Source: Roseburia sp.
GTDB lineage: Bacteria; Bacillota; Clostridia; Oscillospirales; Ruminococcaceae
DNA length: 33,410 nt
Assembly: GCA_023666265.1 (NCBI GenBank)
Contig: JAMPCH010000031.1
Span: 1-33,410 of the forward strand
Direction of reading: 5' to 3'
A model generated the notes under the pieces. It was not told the DNA's origin. It saw nothing but the letters and a program-made list of their open reading frames with translations, and ran no database searches. This document shows, piece after piece, positions 1-7,102 of the stretch (positions are counted from its first letter, which is position 1; the number at the start of each line of letters is the position of its first letter). A program made the translations under genes and the position numbers.

Positions 1-151
1 GGCGCAAGTTCCGGCGGCGGGCGACGTCGCGGCGGCGACCGACTCCTCGACAAAGGGTTCTCCGGATACCGGCGTGGCGGACGTAGCGGTCGCGGCGGGT
101 CTCGCGATCGTAGCGGGCGGCGCGATCCTTGTGGCTAAGAAGAGAAAGTAA
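1..151 (+). CDS. C-terminal end of a cell-wall-anchored surface protein (partial)
   Basis: Reading frame open from base 2 to the TAA at 149-151; the start lies outside the window. The visible tail has an Ala/Ser/Thr/Asp-rich spacer, the pentapeptide SPDTG, a hydrophobic stretch of about 20 residues rich in Ala, Val, Ile and Gly, and a basic end (KKRK). This is the order of a sortase sorting signal. SPxTG variants of LPxTG are known substrates of clostridial class B-like sortases. Anchoring to peptidoglycan is therefore inferred; the function of the exported part cannot be told. A strong terminator follows 11 bases after the stop. Confidence 0.7.
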   Translation, partial: AQVPAAGDVAAATDSSTKGSPDTGVADVAVAAGLAIVAGGAILVAKKRK

Positions 152-161
152 GCTTTTTACG

Positions 162-197
162 AAATACCCCCGTATTCATTACGGGGGTATTTTTTTC
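162..197 (+). terminator. Rho-independent terminator of the surface-protein gene
   Basis: A 12-bp perfect stem (AATACCCCCGTA at 163-174 with TACGGGGGTATT at 180-191), a 5-base loop and a run of T to base 196. It lies directly after the stop codon at 151. Confidence 0.9.
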
Positions 198-225
198 GAC
201 CAAGTAAAAACGGGAAGGAAGGGAA

Positions 226-252
226 GTTTGAAAAATCGAAGATTTTTCAAAC
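226..252. repeat. Perfect 12-bp hairpin with GAA loop
   Basis: GTTTGAAAAATC (226-237) and its exact complement (241-252) enclose the triloop GAA. It has no T-run of its own and sits between the terminator and the palindromic element at 281. Role unknown. Confidence 0.6.
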
Positions 253-280
253 CCGTTGTTTGTGCCTCGGCAGATAGGCA

Positions 281-383
281 ATACTGATATGCAATTAAAA
301 ACCGTACAAAAAACAAGCAAAAGCTAGGATTTATGCGGTTTTGTGAAGATTTTTTGTCTACGGTTTTAATTGCAGATCAGTAT
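281..383. repeat. 103-bp palindromic (MITE-like) element
   Basis: The left end ATACTGATATGCAATTAAAA is mirrored by the right end, whose reverse complement starts ATACTGATCTGCAATTAAAA. The similarity continues for about 37 bases with small gaps. The right arm, inverted, matches bases 13327-13385 over more than 50 positions, so this is a dispersed family. It is AT-rich in a GC-rich genome and has no coding capacity. A miniature transposable element is the simplest reading. Confidence 0.65.
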
Positions 384-389
384 AAGGAA

Positions 390-446
390 GCCGTAAGAAG
401 CAAGCCCATACGCCGCAAGGACGCGGCGGTCAAAGCTTGCTTCGGC
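390..446 (+). repeat. Nested hairpin upstream of the rhamnulokinase gene
   Basis: Outer stem AAGCAAGC (398-405) with GCTTGCTT (435-442), extended by GCCG (390-393) with CGGC (443-446) across a bulge. Linkers are CCATA and GTCAAA. The inner stem CGCCGC (411-416) with GCGGCG (423-428) closes the loop AAGGAC. It has the same architecture as the structures at 13560, 22489, 25412 and 29357. It lies 32 bases before the start codon at 478 and may be part of that gene's leader. Confidence 0.65.
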
Positions 447-477
447 TCTCGGCACAAACTGCCTCCAGAGGAAAGGA

Positions 478-1893
478 ATGGTCATAAAAATGGCGGTACT
501 CGTATTTGATTTCGGCGCGTCGTCGGCGCGGGCGATGATCGCGGAAAAAACGGAGGAGCGGATCGATCTCACGGAGATCCACCGCTTCGCGAATACGCCG
601 ATCACCGTCGGCGAAACGCTTTATTGGGACATCGACGCGCTTTTCGCCGAGGTAAAGACGGCGGTCGATAAAGCCGAGCCTTACGGCTATACCGCGATCT
701 CGATCGATACGTGGGGCGTGGATTTCGCCCTCGTCGGCGAGGACGGGCGCTTGATCGAGCGCCCCGTCCATTACCGCGACGGGCGGACGAGGGCGGTCAT
801 CGACGAGGTAAACGCGCTCCTCGGCGGCGAGGGGGCACTTTATCGCCGGACGGGGATCGTCCCGACGTGGTTCAACACGATCTATCAGCTCTACGCTCTA
901 AAAAAAGCCCGCCCCGAGAGCCTAAAGGCGGGGGCGCGGTTTTTGATGATGCCCGACCTGATCGCCCATTATCTCACGGGGGCGTTTAAAAACGAGTATT
1001 CCGAGGCGACGACGACCTCTCTGATCGACCCGACGACCGGGACTTATGACAGGGTTCTCCTCGACACGCTCGGGATCGACCCCGAGATCTTTTGCCCCCT
1101 TCTAAAAACGGGGGAGCGCTACGGTTTTTTAAAGCCCGAGTTTAGTCCTCGAAAAATGGCGATCCCCGTCGTCGCCGTCCCGACGCATGATACCGCGTCG
1201 GCGGTCGCCGCCGTCCCCGCCGAGGAGGACGAGTTTATCTTTATCAGTACCGGGACATGGGCGCTCTTTGGGACGGAGCTTAGCCGCCCGATCGTTACAC
1301 CCGAGACCTTTAGCGCGGGGCTGACGAACGAGGGCGGTCACGACGGGACGACGACCCTCCTCAAAAACATTATGGGGATGTGGCTCTTTCAGGAATGTCG
1401 CCGCGACCTCGCCGAAAGGGGAACGCCGATGAGCTTCGCCGAAATGGAAGCGCTCGCGGCGAAAGCCCCCGAGGGCGGGCGGATCGACCCGAACGACGAG
1501 CGCTTCGCCGCCCCGGGCGATATGCTCGCCAAGATCGCGGACGATCTCAAAGAGACGGGACAGCCCGTTCCCGAGGATGTGGGCGGACTGCTCCGGGCGG
1601 TCTACGACGGACTGTCGGCGGCGTTCGCCGAAACGCTCGCCGACCTCGAGAGGATCACCGAGCGCCGCTATGAGAAACTCTATCTCTTTGGCGGCGGGTC
1701 AAAGGACGCGCTCCTCTGTCGGCTGACGGCGAATAAGACGGGGCGGACGGTCGTCGCGGGTCCCGCCGAGGCGACCGCGATCGGGAACGCGATCTGCGCC
1801 TTCGTCGGCGCGGGCGAGCTGAAAAGCGTCGCGGAGGGAAGGGCGCTGATCCGCCGCTCGGCGGAGACGAAGATCTATCGCCCGAACGAGTAG
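478..1893 (+). CDS. rhaB: Rhamnulokinase-like FGGY sugar kinase
   Basis: Protein of 471 residues. FGGY-family kinases transfer phosphate from ATP to a sugar in the cytoplasm; rhamnulokinase makes L-rhamnulose 1-phosphate. Visible signatures are the N-terminal phosphate loop FDFGASSARAM, the IDTWGVDFAL segment and YRDGRT typical of RhaB, TWFNTIYQL, the ISTGTWALFG segment, and the C-terminal nucleotide-binding LFGGGSKDALLCR with AEATAIGNA. Length fits the family (about 480). GAGG at 468-471 gives good spacing to ATG 478; ATG 490 is an alternative. No isomerase, aldolase or rhamnose transporter lies beside it, so the exact sugar is inferred from similarity alone. The gene appears to stand alone downstream of repeat elements; no clear promoter was found. 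Confidence 0.82.
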   Translation: MVIKMAVLVFDFGASSARAMIAEKTEERIDLTEIHRFANTPITVGETLYWDIDALFAEVKTAVDKAEPYGYTAISIDTWGVDFALVGEDGRLIERPVHYRDGRTRAVIDEVNALLGGEGALYRRTGIVPTWFNTIYQLYALKKARPESLKAGARFLMMPDLIAHYLTGAFKNEYSEATTTSLIDPTTGTYDRVLLDTLGIDPEIFCPLLKTGERYGFLKPEFSPRKMAIPVVAVPTHDTASAVAAVPAEEDEFIFISTGTWALFGTELSRPIVTPETFSAGLTNEGGHDGTTTLLKNIMGMWLFQECRRDLAERGTPMSFAEMEALAAKAPEGGRIDPNDERFAAPGDMLAKIADDLKETGQPVPEDVGGLLRAVYDGLSAAFAETLADLERITERRYEKLYLFGGGSKDALLCRLTANKTGRTVVAGPAEATAIGNAICAFVGAGELKSVAEGRALIRRSAETKIYRPNE

Positions 1894-1974
1894 ACCCGAC
1901 GGGGATCGATCCTTCCCAAAAAAATAAAACACAAAAACAAAAACGACATAAAAATAAAAAGAAGGACTAAAAAT
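1894..1974 (+). promoter_or_regulatory. A-rich leader of the RNase R gene
   Basis: After the rhaB stop comes a CCTTCCCAAAAAA motif (1911-1923, one copy of the bracket motif described in the findings), then about 40 bases made almost only of A with C and T. AAGGA at 1962-1966 is the ribosome binding site for ATG 1975. No hairpin terminator separates rhaB from the next gene. Confidence 0.45.
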
Positions 1975-4089
1975 ATGAAGGAAACATATCGTACCAAGAT
2001 CGTCCGCCTCCTCCTCGAGGCGAAAAAAGAGGGCATGAGCGAGGGGGCGATCCTCTCGGCGCTCGAGGTCGGAAAGAAGGGGAAAAAACAGGTTCTCCGC
2101 GTTTTGAGCGACCTCGAGCGCAGTCGGACGATCGCCCGCTCTAAGGGGATGATCCGCCTCAAGGGGATGAAGCGCTATTTTACGGGGACGGTCGTCCGCG
2201 TCGCGCCCTCTCACGGCTTTATCCGTAACGAGACGACGGGCGAGGATCTCTTTGTGCGCGGGCGCGACCTCCTCGGGGCGATCCCGGGGGATACCGTCCT
2301 CGCGCGGGTGACCGAGCTTCGCGACGAGCGCCACGCCTCGGACAGCGCGGCGGTCGTCTTGATCGAGAAGGAGACGGAGGGCGTACTCACCGGGACGATC
2401 GCCGACGTAAACGGCGATCTCCGCCTCCGCCCCGACAGCTTCGCCGCCGAGCCGCTGAGGATCGTTCGGCGAAACGGGAACGAGCTCCATAACGGGGACA
2501 AGGTAAAATTCTCGATCGTCACCCGCGCCGAGCATCACGGCGACATCACGGCGAAGATCGAGGGCGTTTACGGGAGCTCCGATTTCGCCCGCGTCTCGGT
2601 CGACGCGTATCTCGAAGAAAAGGCGATCCCGATCGCCTTCCCCGACGAGGCGATCGGCGAAGCGGAGCGGATCGAGGCGGACGGGATCAAGGCGAAGGAG
2701 ATCGCCGCCCGCGAGGATCTCCGCGCCCTCCCGATCTTTACGATCGACGGCGCGGACACCAAGGACATCGACGACGCGATCAGTATCTCAAAGACAAAAA
2801 AGGGCTTTTCCCTCGGGGTCCATATCGCGGACGTATCGTATTACGTCAAAAAGGGAAGCCCCCTCGACGACGAGGCGTTTCGGCGCGGGACGAGCGTCTA
2901 TATCGCCGACCGCGTGATCCCGATGCTCCCCAAGCAGCTCTCGAACGGGATCTGTTCGCTCAACCCGAATACCGAGCGGCTCGCCTTCTCCTGTTTGATG
3001 GAGCTCGATAAAAGCGGCGAGATCGCCTCGTTTCGCTTCGCGAAAAGCGTGATCCGCTCGCGGGTACAGGGCGTTTACGCCGAGGTGAACCGTCTCATCG
3101 ACGGGACGGCGGACGAGGCGACCCAAAAGAAGTACGCCGAGGTGAGCGCGGCGATCCCGGTGATGTGTGAGCTGACCGAGCTGTTAAAGAAAAATCGGAT
3201 CGCGCGCGGCGCGCCCGAGATCGACTCGCGCGAGAGTAAGATCATCTGCGACAAAAACGGCGTATGCGTCGATATTAAGGAGCGCGCGCGCGGTTTTTCC
3301 GAGGAAATGATCGAGGAATTTATGCTCTGCGCGAATAACTGCGCGGCGAAGCTCGCGATGGAGAAGTGTTTTCCCTTCGTTTATCGCGTCCACGAATCCC
3401 CCGACGCGGATAAGCTCTTACAGCTCCAGCAGACGCTCGTCAACCTCGGCGAGGACCCGAAGGGGATCAGCGAAAAAAGTACCGCCGCCGACCTCGCCGC
3501 GCTTCTGAGACGGACGAAGGAAAGCCCAAGAGCGCAGGTCGTCGGAAATCTCGTCCTCCGCACGATGATGAAGGCGAAATACAGCGAGGAGCCGCTCGGG
3601 CATTTTGGGCTGGTGATGAAGGAATACGCCCACTTTACGTCGCCGATCCGCCGCTACGCCGACCTCTCGATCCACCGTATCCTGACCGACGTCGTCTCGG
3701 GCGCGCCGGCGGATAAGCTCGATCGGCGGTTTAAAAAGTTCGCCCACGAGGCGGCGGTTCGCGCGAGCGCGACCGAGCTGGTCGCGGTGGCGGCGGAGCG
3801 CGACTGTGATAAATTTTATATGGCGGAGTATATGCGCGGACACGTCGGCGAGGAATACGCCGGGTTTATCTCGGGCGTGATCGCGAGCGGCTTTTTCGTC
3901 AAGCTCGAGAATACGGTCGAGGGGAAGGTCGACACCCTCTCGCTCCCGGCGGGGGCTTATGAGCTTCGCGGCGGGGTCGCCCTCGCCGAGTCGCTCTCAA
4001 ACACCGTCTATACCGTCGGCGACCGCGTTCGCGTAAAATGCGTCCGCGCGGACGTCTCGGCGGGACAGGTGGACTTTATCTTGGTCTGA
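1975..4089 (+). CDS. rnr: Ribonuclease R
   Basis: Protein of 704 residues, normal for RNase R of Firmicutes. RNase R is a processive 3'-5' exoribonuclease that degrades structured RNA and takes part in rRNA and tmRNA-linked quality control. Domains in order: helix-turn-helix region (about 1-65), two cold-shock-like domains (about 70-120 and 135-190, the first with HGFIRNETTGEDLFV), the RNB catalytic domain (about 240-575) with the metal-binding aspartate cluster DGADTKDIDD (D258, D264, D266, D267), and a C-terminal S1 domain (about 620-700). The start at 1975 follows AAGGA by eight bases. No smpB or ssrA is next to it. Confidence 0.95.
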   Translation: MKETYRTKIVRLLLEAKKEGMSEGAILSALEVGKKGKKQVLRVLSDLERSRTIARSKGMIRLKGMKRYFTGTVVRVAPSHGFIRNETTGEDLFVRGRDLLGAIPGDTVLARVTELRDERHASDSAAVVLIEKETEGVLTGTIADVNGDLRLRPDSFAAEPLRIVRRNGNELHNGDKVKFSIVTRAEHHGDITAKIEGVYGSSDFARVSVDAYLEEKAIPIAFPDEAIGEAERIEADGIKAKEIAAREDLRALPIFTIDGADTKDIDDAISISKTKKGFSLGVHIADVSYYVKKGSPLDDEAFRRGTSVYIADRVIPMLPKQLSNGICSLNPNTERLAFSCLMELDKSGEIASFRFAKSVIRSRVQGVYAEVNRLIDGTADEATQKKYAEVSAAIPVMCELTELLKKNRIARGAPEIDSRESKIICDKNGVCVDIKERARGFSEEMIEEFMLCANNCAAKLAMEKCFPFVYRVHESPDADKLLQLQQTLVNLGEDPKGISEKSTAADLAALLRRTKESPRAQVVGNLVLRTMMKAKYSEEPLGHFGLVMKEYAHFTSPIRRYADLSIHRILTDVVSGAPADKLDRRFKKFAHEAAVRASATELVAVAAERDCDKFYMAEYMRGHVGEEYAGFISGVIASGFFVKLENTVEGKVDTLSLPAGAYELRGGVALAESLSNTVYTVGDRVRVKCVRADVSAGQVDFILV

Positions 4090-4096
4090 GATTTTG

Positions 4097-4119
4097 ATTT
4101 ATTTTTTTGGAAGGAGCGG
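4097..4119 (+). repeat. Bracket motif copy (T-run, GGAAGGAGCGG)
   Basis: Eight bases after the rnr stop: T-rich run then GGAAGGAGCGG. It is inverted relative to the copy at 5022-5042 and the two enclose the JAMM gene pair. It is too far from any plus-strand start to be a ribosome binding site. Confidence 0.5.
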
Positions 4120-4154
4120 ACAGCCCCGCCTCCTTGCGTTGCGACAGCCTTGCG

Positions 4155-4189
4155 TAAAAAAGCCGCCCCGATGCGTTTGTCGGGGCGGC
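4155..4189 (-). terminator. Terminator of the JAMM gene pair
   Basis: Stem GCCGCCCCG (4162-4170) with CGGGGCGGC (4181-4189). On the minus strand it is followed by TTTTTT (4156-4161). It lies 20 bases after the stop codon of the 51-residue gene. Confidence 0.85.
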
Positions 4190-4208
4190 GGACGCTTTAT
4201 ACCGGCAA

Positions 4209-4364
4209 TTAAAGCCGTGTTCTTTTTTCGACGATCTCCTTTTTCTTCGCTCTTGCCTCGGCTTCCAGCCGTTCGATATTCCGCTTTCTTTCCTCGGCGG
4301 ACATCTTTTTGATCTCCTCGGGGATAATGACCCGATCGTCAATGAAATATTCTTTTTCAGCCAT
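4209..4364 (-). CDS. 51-residue highly charged small protein, partner of the JAMM protein
   Basis: Short frame from ATG at 4364-4362 to TAA at 4211-4209. The protein starts MAEKEYFIDDRVIIPEEIKK and continues as a Lys/Arg/Glu-rich segment (residues 20-51) that should form one long helix. A near-perfect ribosome binding site (GAGGAGG) lies inside the last codons of the upstream gene and the two frames overlap by 8 bases, so translation is probably coupled. I do not recognise the family. A small protein coupled to an enzyme-like gene could be an adaptor, inhibitor or substrate; this is inference. Confidence 0.7.
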   Translation of the reverse strand: MAEKEYFIDDRVIIPEEIKKMSAEERKRNIERLEAEARAKKKEIVEKRTRL

Positions 4365-4935
4365 GAGAACCAACCTCCTCAAAATTGATCAAATGATTTT
4401 CCTTTAACTTTTCCAAAGCTTTTATTTGCGACTCGTATTCCGTAAATCCGTCATACAAAAAATCGTCAATATACAAACCATAAAGCATTTTGCTGATTTC
4501 CTGTCCCGCAGAATATCTGAACACTCTTCCGTCATGACAGGCGACAAACCCCTCGACATATCCATTGATAAAACAAGAGTTAAAGTCGTCGATGCTGGGC
4601 GGCATACTGCTCGGGTGTGTATGTAGAGTGATTGCTCTGATCTTCTCTCCGATGGCTTTTTTGATCTTATCTGTATAGACAATCGCTCTTTCGTCGGTGC
4701 TGTCCGTGATCGAAAAGATCACCTTTCCCGTATCGCGATCAATCCAGTACATATCCTCATAGGTCGTACCGCTTCTGTGCTTTAAAGCCTTTTTCACGCA
4801 GTCGTATAGCGCTTTGTTCACTTTTGGATCATCGGTAATAAAATCGAACTTTCGACGATACTCTCCGCTGTCGATATAGCTTTTATTGACGAGCGTACCC
4901 TTATTTCTGCCGTATCTCTGATATTCGAGCGCCAT
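4357..4935 (-). CDS. JAMM/JAB-fold metallopeptidase-like protein
   Basis: Protein of 192 residues from ATG at 4935, chosen because GGAGAGGG precedes it and a consensus promoter ends only about 20 bases upstream; the longer frame to 5022 would run through that promoter. The core is AITLHTHPSSMPPSIDDF: H105 and H107, then S114 and D117, the H-x-H-P...S-x-x-D pattern of JAMM zinc sites. E60 (TTYEDMYWID) could be the catalytic glutamate. JAMM proteins include isopeptidases and RadC-like proteins; the substrate here is unknown. No ubiquitin-like, E1 or E2 gene is adjacent. GC content and codon use look lower than in the neighbours, suggesting transfer. It forms an operon with the 51-residue gene. 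Confidence 0.75.
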   Translation of the reverse strand: MALEYQRYGRNKGTLVNKSYIDSGEYRRKFDFITDDPKVNKALYDCVKKALKHRSGTTYEDMYWIDRDTGKVIFSITDSTDERAIVYTDKIKKAIGEKIRAITLHTHPSSMPPSIDDFNSCFINGYVEGFVACHDGRVFRYSAGQEISKMLYGLYIDDFLYDGFTEYESQIKALEKLKENHLINFEEVGSHG

Positions 4936-4956
4936 TTTTACCCTCTCCCTACTTCT

Positions 4957-4985
4957 ATTATACCCGCCCGCCCCCGATTTGTCAA
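4957..4985 (-). promoter_or_regulatory. Consensus sigma-A promoter of the JAMM operon
   Basis: On the minus strand TTGACA (4985-4980), a 17-base spacer and TATAAT (4962-4957). Both hexamers are perfect. The start codon at 4935 is only about 20 bases further, so the leader is very short. Confidence 0.9.
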
Positions 4986-5021
4986 GCGATCCCTCTCGGC
5001 AATACCACCCGCCGTAGCGCA

Positions 5022-5042
5022 CTCCTTCCCCAAAAAATAAAA
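5022..5042 (-). repeat. Bracket motif copy adjoining a terminator
   Basis: On the minus strand TTTTATTTTTTGGGGAAGGAG. The T-run serves as the tail of the marR terminator hairpin at 5041-5083. The same fusion of hairpin, T-run and GGGGAAGGAG occurs after yajC at 13648-13701. Confidence 0.6.
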
Positions 5043-5083
5043 GGCTACACCCGCCGAAAGGACTTATTGCGGGGTGTAGCCTT
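5031..5083 (-). terminator. Terminator of the MATE-MarR operon
   Basis: Stem AAGGCTACACCC (5041-5052) with GGGTGTAGCCTT, followed on the minus strand by TTTTATTTTTT. It lies 24 bases downstream of the marR-like stop codon. Confidence 0.85.
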
Positions 5084-5106
5084 ATATCGGGATCGACGGC
5101 GGTTTT

Positions 5107-5574
5107 TTACACTTCGCCGCGTCGATCGACGCTTTTCGCGACCTCGTCGACGAATTTCCTTTCATACCGCCCGAGGAGCGCCGCGAACAGCGACGCCTCC
5201 TCGTCGGTAAAGTCGTCGAGGATATCCGTGCCGATCCGCCAGATCTCGCCGACCGCTCTTTCGGCGAAATCCCGCCCGCTCTCGGTCAGCTTAACGTATT
5301 TATGGCGGCGATCGGTTTTAAGCTCCTCAAAGCGGATATAGCCACGCTTAAAAAAAGACGTTATCACCATATTCACGGTCTGTTTGTTATAAAACGTCCG
5401 CTCACAGAGCTCTTTTTGGGTGATCCCGTCGGGGCGATCACAGATCACCTCTAAAATATACATTCCCGTATAGCTTAGCCCATAGCTCCTCGCGTAGTCG
5501 GAGTACGCCTTGTCGATCGACTGGAGGCTGCTTTCCGCGCTCTTTAAAAGCCTCTCGACGCTTAACTTATCCAT
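5107..5574 (-). CDS. MarR-family transcriptional regulator
   Basis: Protein of 155 residues, typical MarR length. The winged helix lies at about residues 35-105: DRPDGITQKELCERTFYNKQTVNMVITSF is the helix-turn-helix, and GYIRFEELKTDRRHKYVKLTESG is the wing with the family's D-x-R-(R/K) signature. N- and C-terminal helices would make the dimer interface. Its start overlaps the end of the MATE gene by 8 bases, so both are translated from one mRNA. MarR proteins in such pairs usually repress their own operon and respond to the exported compound; the palindrome at 6914-6940 is the likely target. Confidence 0.92.
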   Translation of the reverse strand: MDKLSVERLLKSAESSLQSIDKAYSDYARSYGLSYTGMYILEVICDRPDGITQKELCERTFYNKQTVNMVITSFFKRGYIRFEELKTDRRHKYVKLTESGRDFAERAVGEIWRIGTDILDDFTDEEASLFAALLGRYERKFVDEVAKSVDRRGEV

Positions 5575-6898
5575 AATGATAGACCCCCTTTTTGGCTTTA
5601 AAATAATATATCGTCATAAACGTCGAGAGGATCTCCGCCAGCGGGAGCGCGATCCACATTCCCGTTAATCTCAATATCGGCGGTAGGATCAAAAGTAAGA
5701 CGACCGTAAAGACCAGCGTTCTGAAAAACGACAGGATCGCCGAGGTCTTACCGTCGCTGAGCGCCGTGAAAAACGAGGACGCGTACATATTTATCCCCAT
5801 AAACACAAGCCCCGGCGCAAAAATGTACATTCCCGTGACCGCCATCCCCGCGACCTCGATATTGTTGTTTGAAAAAATCGAGATAAGCGGCTCGGCGAGC
5901 GCGTAACACAAGATCGTCGCGGTAAGCGCCGACAGGATTATAAGCCGCTTGTTGATCCGATGCATTTGAGCGAGCTTTTCGTCGTCGCTCTGACCGAAGC
6001 GGTAAGCGGTGAGCGGCGCGACCCCCGCGCTGTAACCCGTGAAGATCGACGAAAGCAGCGCCTGTACATAAAAAATGATCGTTACGGCGGCGACTCCGTC
6101 CGACCCCGCAAGCCCCATTACGATATTGTTGATGACGATCGTCGAGATACTCCCCGAGATCATATTTACCATTTCCGAGGCGCCGTTGCCCGCCATTTGA
6201 AACAGTACGCGAATACGGAATCTCGGCTTTACAAAGTATAAGCTCCCCCGCCGACGGATCACGAAATACCACAGCCCGATCACGGACGGGATCGCGTAGC
6301 CGATCCCCGTCGCGAGCGCCGCGCCGCTTATCCCCATTTTAAAATGCTTTAAAAACAGATAGTCGAGAAAAATATTCGTTACGCCGCCCAAAACGGAAAC
6401 GCTCATTCCGAGCGAGGGCCTGCCTTCCGTCACAAAAAACATCTGAAACAAAATACTGAACGCCGCGAACGGAATGATCGCGAAGAGCGGCACGGCGTAC
6501 TGTTCACAGAGCGGATAGAGGAGCTCGTCCGCCCCGAGCAAGCGCAGCACGGGCGTTCGGAAGACGATCCCCGCTACGGAAAATACCGCGCATATCCCGA
6601 CACAGAATATCATCAGCATCGAGAAATTTTCCCGTGCCTCCCGTTGCTTCCCCTCGCCGATCTGCCTTGAGATATACGCGCTCCCGCCCGTACCGACCAT
6701 AAACCCGAGCGCGGTTATGATCATCAGGAACGGCATGACAATGTTGACCGCCGAGAGCGCGTCCGTCCCGATCAGGTTTGTGACAAAGAGACCGTCGATG
6801 ATCGAATAAATGTTTGAAAATACCTGACCTATTATTGTCGGCAGAGCGAATTTCAGCAAAGCCGACGGCTTCGGAGATATTTCAAGCTTTTCGTTCAT
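5567..6898 (-). CDS. MATE-family multidrug/toxin exporter
   Basis: Protein of 443 residues with about 12 predicted membrane helices, the usual MATE size. The N-terminal half shows the family pattern: PTIIGQVFSNIYSIIDGLFVTNLIGTDALSAVNIVMP, then GTGGSAYISRQIGEG. MATE proteins export cationic or organic compounds in exchange for Na+ or H+. It is the first gene of a two-gene operon with the MarR regulator. AAGGTGA precedes the start codon at 6898. The substrate cannot be read from the sequence. Confidence 0.92.
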   Translation of the reverse strand: MNEKLEISPKPSALLKFALPTIIGQVFSNIYSIIDGLFVTNLIGTDALSAVNIVMPFLMIITALGFMVGTGGSAYISRQIGEGKQREARENFSMLMIFCVGICAVFSVAGIVFRTPVLRLLGADELLYPLCEQYAVPLFAIIPFAAFSILFQMFFVTEGRPSLGMSVSVLGGVTNIFLDYLFLKHFKMGISGAALATGIGYAIPSVIGLWYFVIRRRGSLYFVKPRFRIRVLFQMAGNGASEMVNMISGSISTIVINNIVMGLAGSDGVAAVTIIFYVQALLSSIFTGYSAGVAPLTAYRFGQSDDEKLAQMHRINKRLIILSALTATILCYALAEPLISIFSNNNIEVAGMAVTGMYIFAPGLVFMGINMYASSFFTALSDGKTSAILSFFRTLVFTVVLLLILPPILRLTGMWIALPLAEILSTFMTIYYFKAKKGVYHYG

Positions 6899-6913
6899 AA
6901 AAAATCACCTTCC

Positions 6914-6940
6914 TATATAGTAAATAAAATGGACTATATG
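6914..6940. promoter_or_regulatory. Probable MarR operator over the transcription start
   Basis: Imperfect palindrome TATATAGT (6914-6921) with ACTATATG (6933-6940), 7 of 8 positions complementary, 11-base spacer. It begins one base after the -10 box, so a bound dimer would block initiation. Assignment to the operon's own MarR protein is inference from position. Confidence 0.65.
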
Positions 6941-6941
6941 T

Positions 6942-6970
6942 ATTATATACCGTTCATTCGGATTTGTCAA
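6942..6970 (-). promoter_or_regulatory. Consensus sigma-A promoter of the MATE-MarR operon
   Basis: On the minus strand TTGACA (6970-6965), a 17-base spacer and TATAAT (6947-6942). Perfect hexamers. Confidence 0.92.
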
Positions 6971-6973
6971 GAG

Positions 6974-7020
6974 TTTTTTTATTTTTGTGAAGGCGCAAAA
7001 AGCGCACGCCTTCCAAAAAA
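6974..7020. repeat. Closed palindromic copy of the bracket motif
   Basis: T-run, GAAGGCG (6989-6995), short centre, CGCCTTC (7007-7013), A-run. It has both halves of the bracket motif with only 11 bases between them. It lies between the divergent MATE and rlmB promoters. Confidence 0.55.
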
Positions 7021-7040
7021 AGGGAAATTTTTAAAAAAGA

Positions 7041-7069
7041 TTGAATTTATCCCCGAAATATGGTATAAT
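7041..7069 (+). promoter_or_regulatory. Sigma-A promoter of rlmB
   Basis: TTGAAT (7041-7046), 17-base spacer, TATAAT (7064-7069). The start codon at 7103 lies about 27 bases after the expected transcription start, which rules out the longer upstream frame. Confidence 0.85.
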
Positions 7070-7102
7070 GAAAAGAACAAGTACCAAACGAAAGAGGAGC
7101 TT

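Noticed and set aside
1699-2538. Long minus-strand frame across rhaB and rnr, and similar long antisense frames elsewhere (7268-8029, 8739-9422, 24324-25217)
   Set aside because: They mirror well-supported genes, have no family signatures, are rich in Arg/Asp/Gly as expected from GC-rich antisense reading, and lack ribosome binding sites.
4076-4342. 88-codon minus-strand frame over the JAMM terminator
   Set aside because: It runs through the terminator hairpin. The 51-residue frame at 4209-4364 has the strong ribosome binding site and gene overlap instead.
6929-7102. N-terminal extension of RlmB
   Set aside because: The extension lies upstream of or inside the promoter at 7041-7069; the protein matches RlmB from the ATG at 7103.
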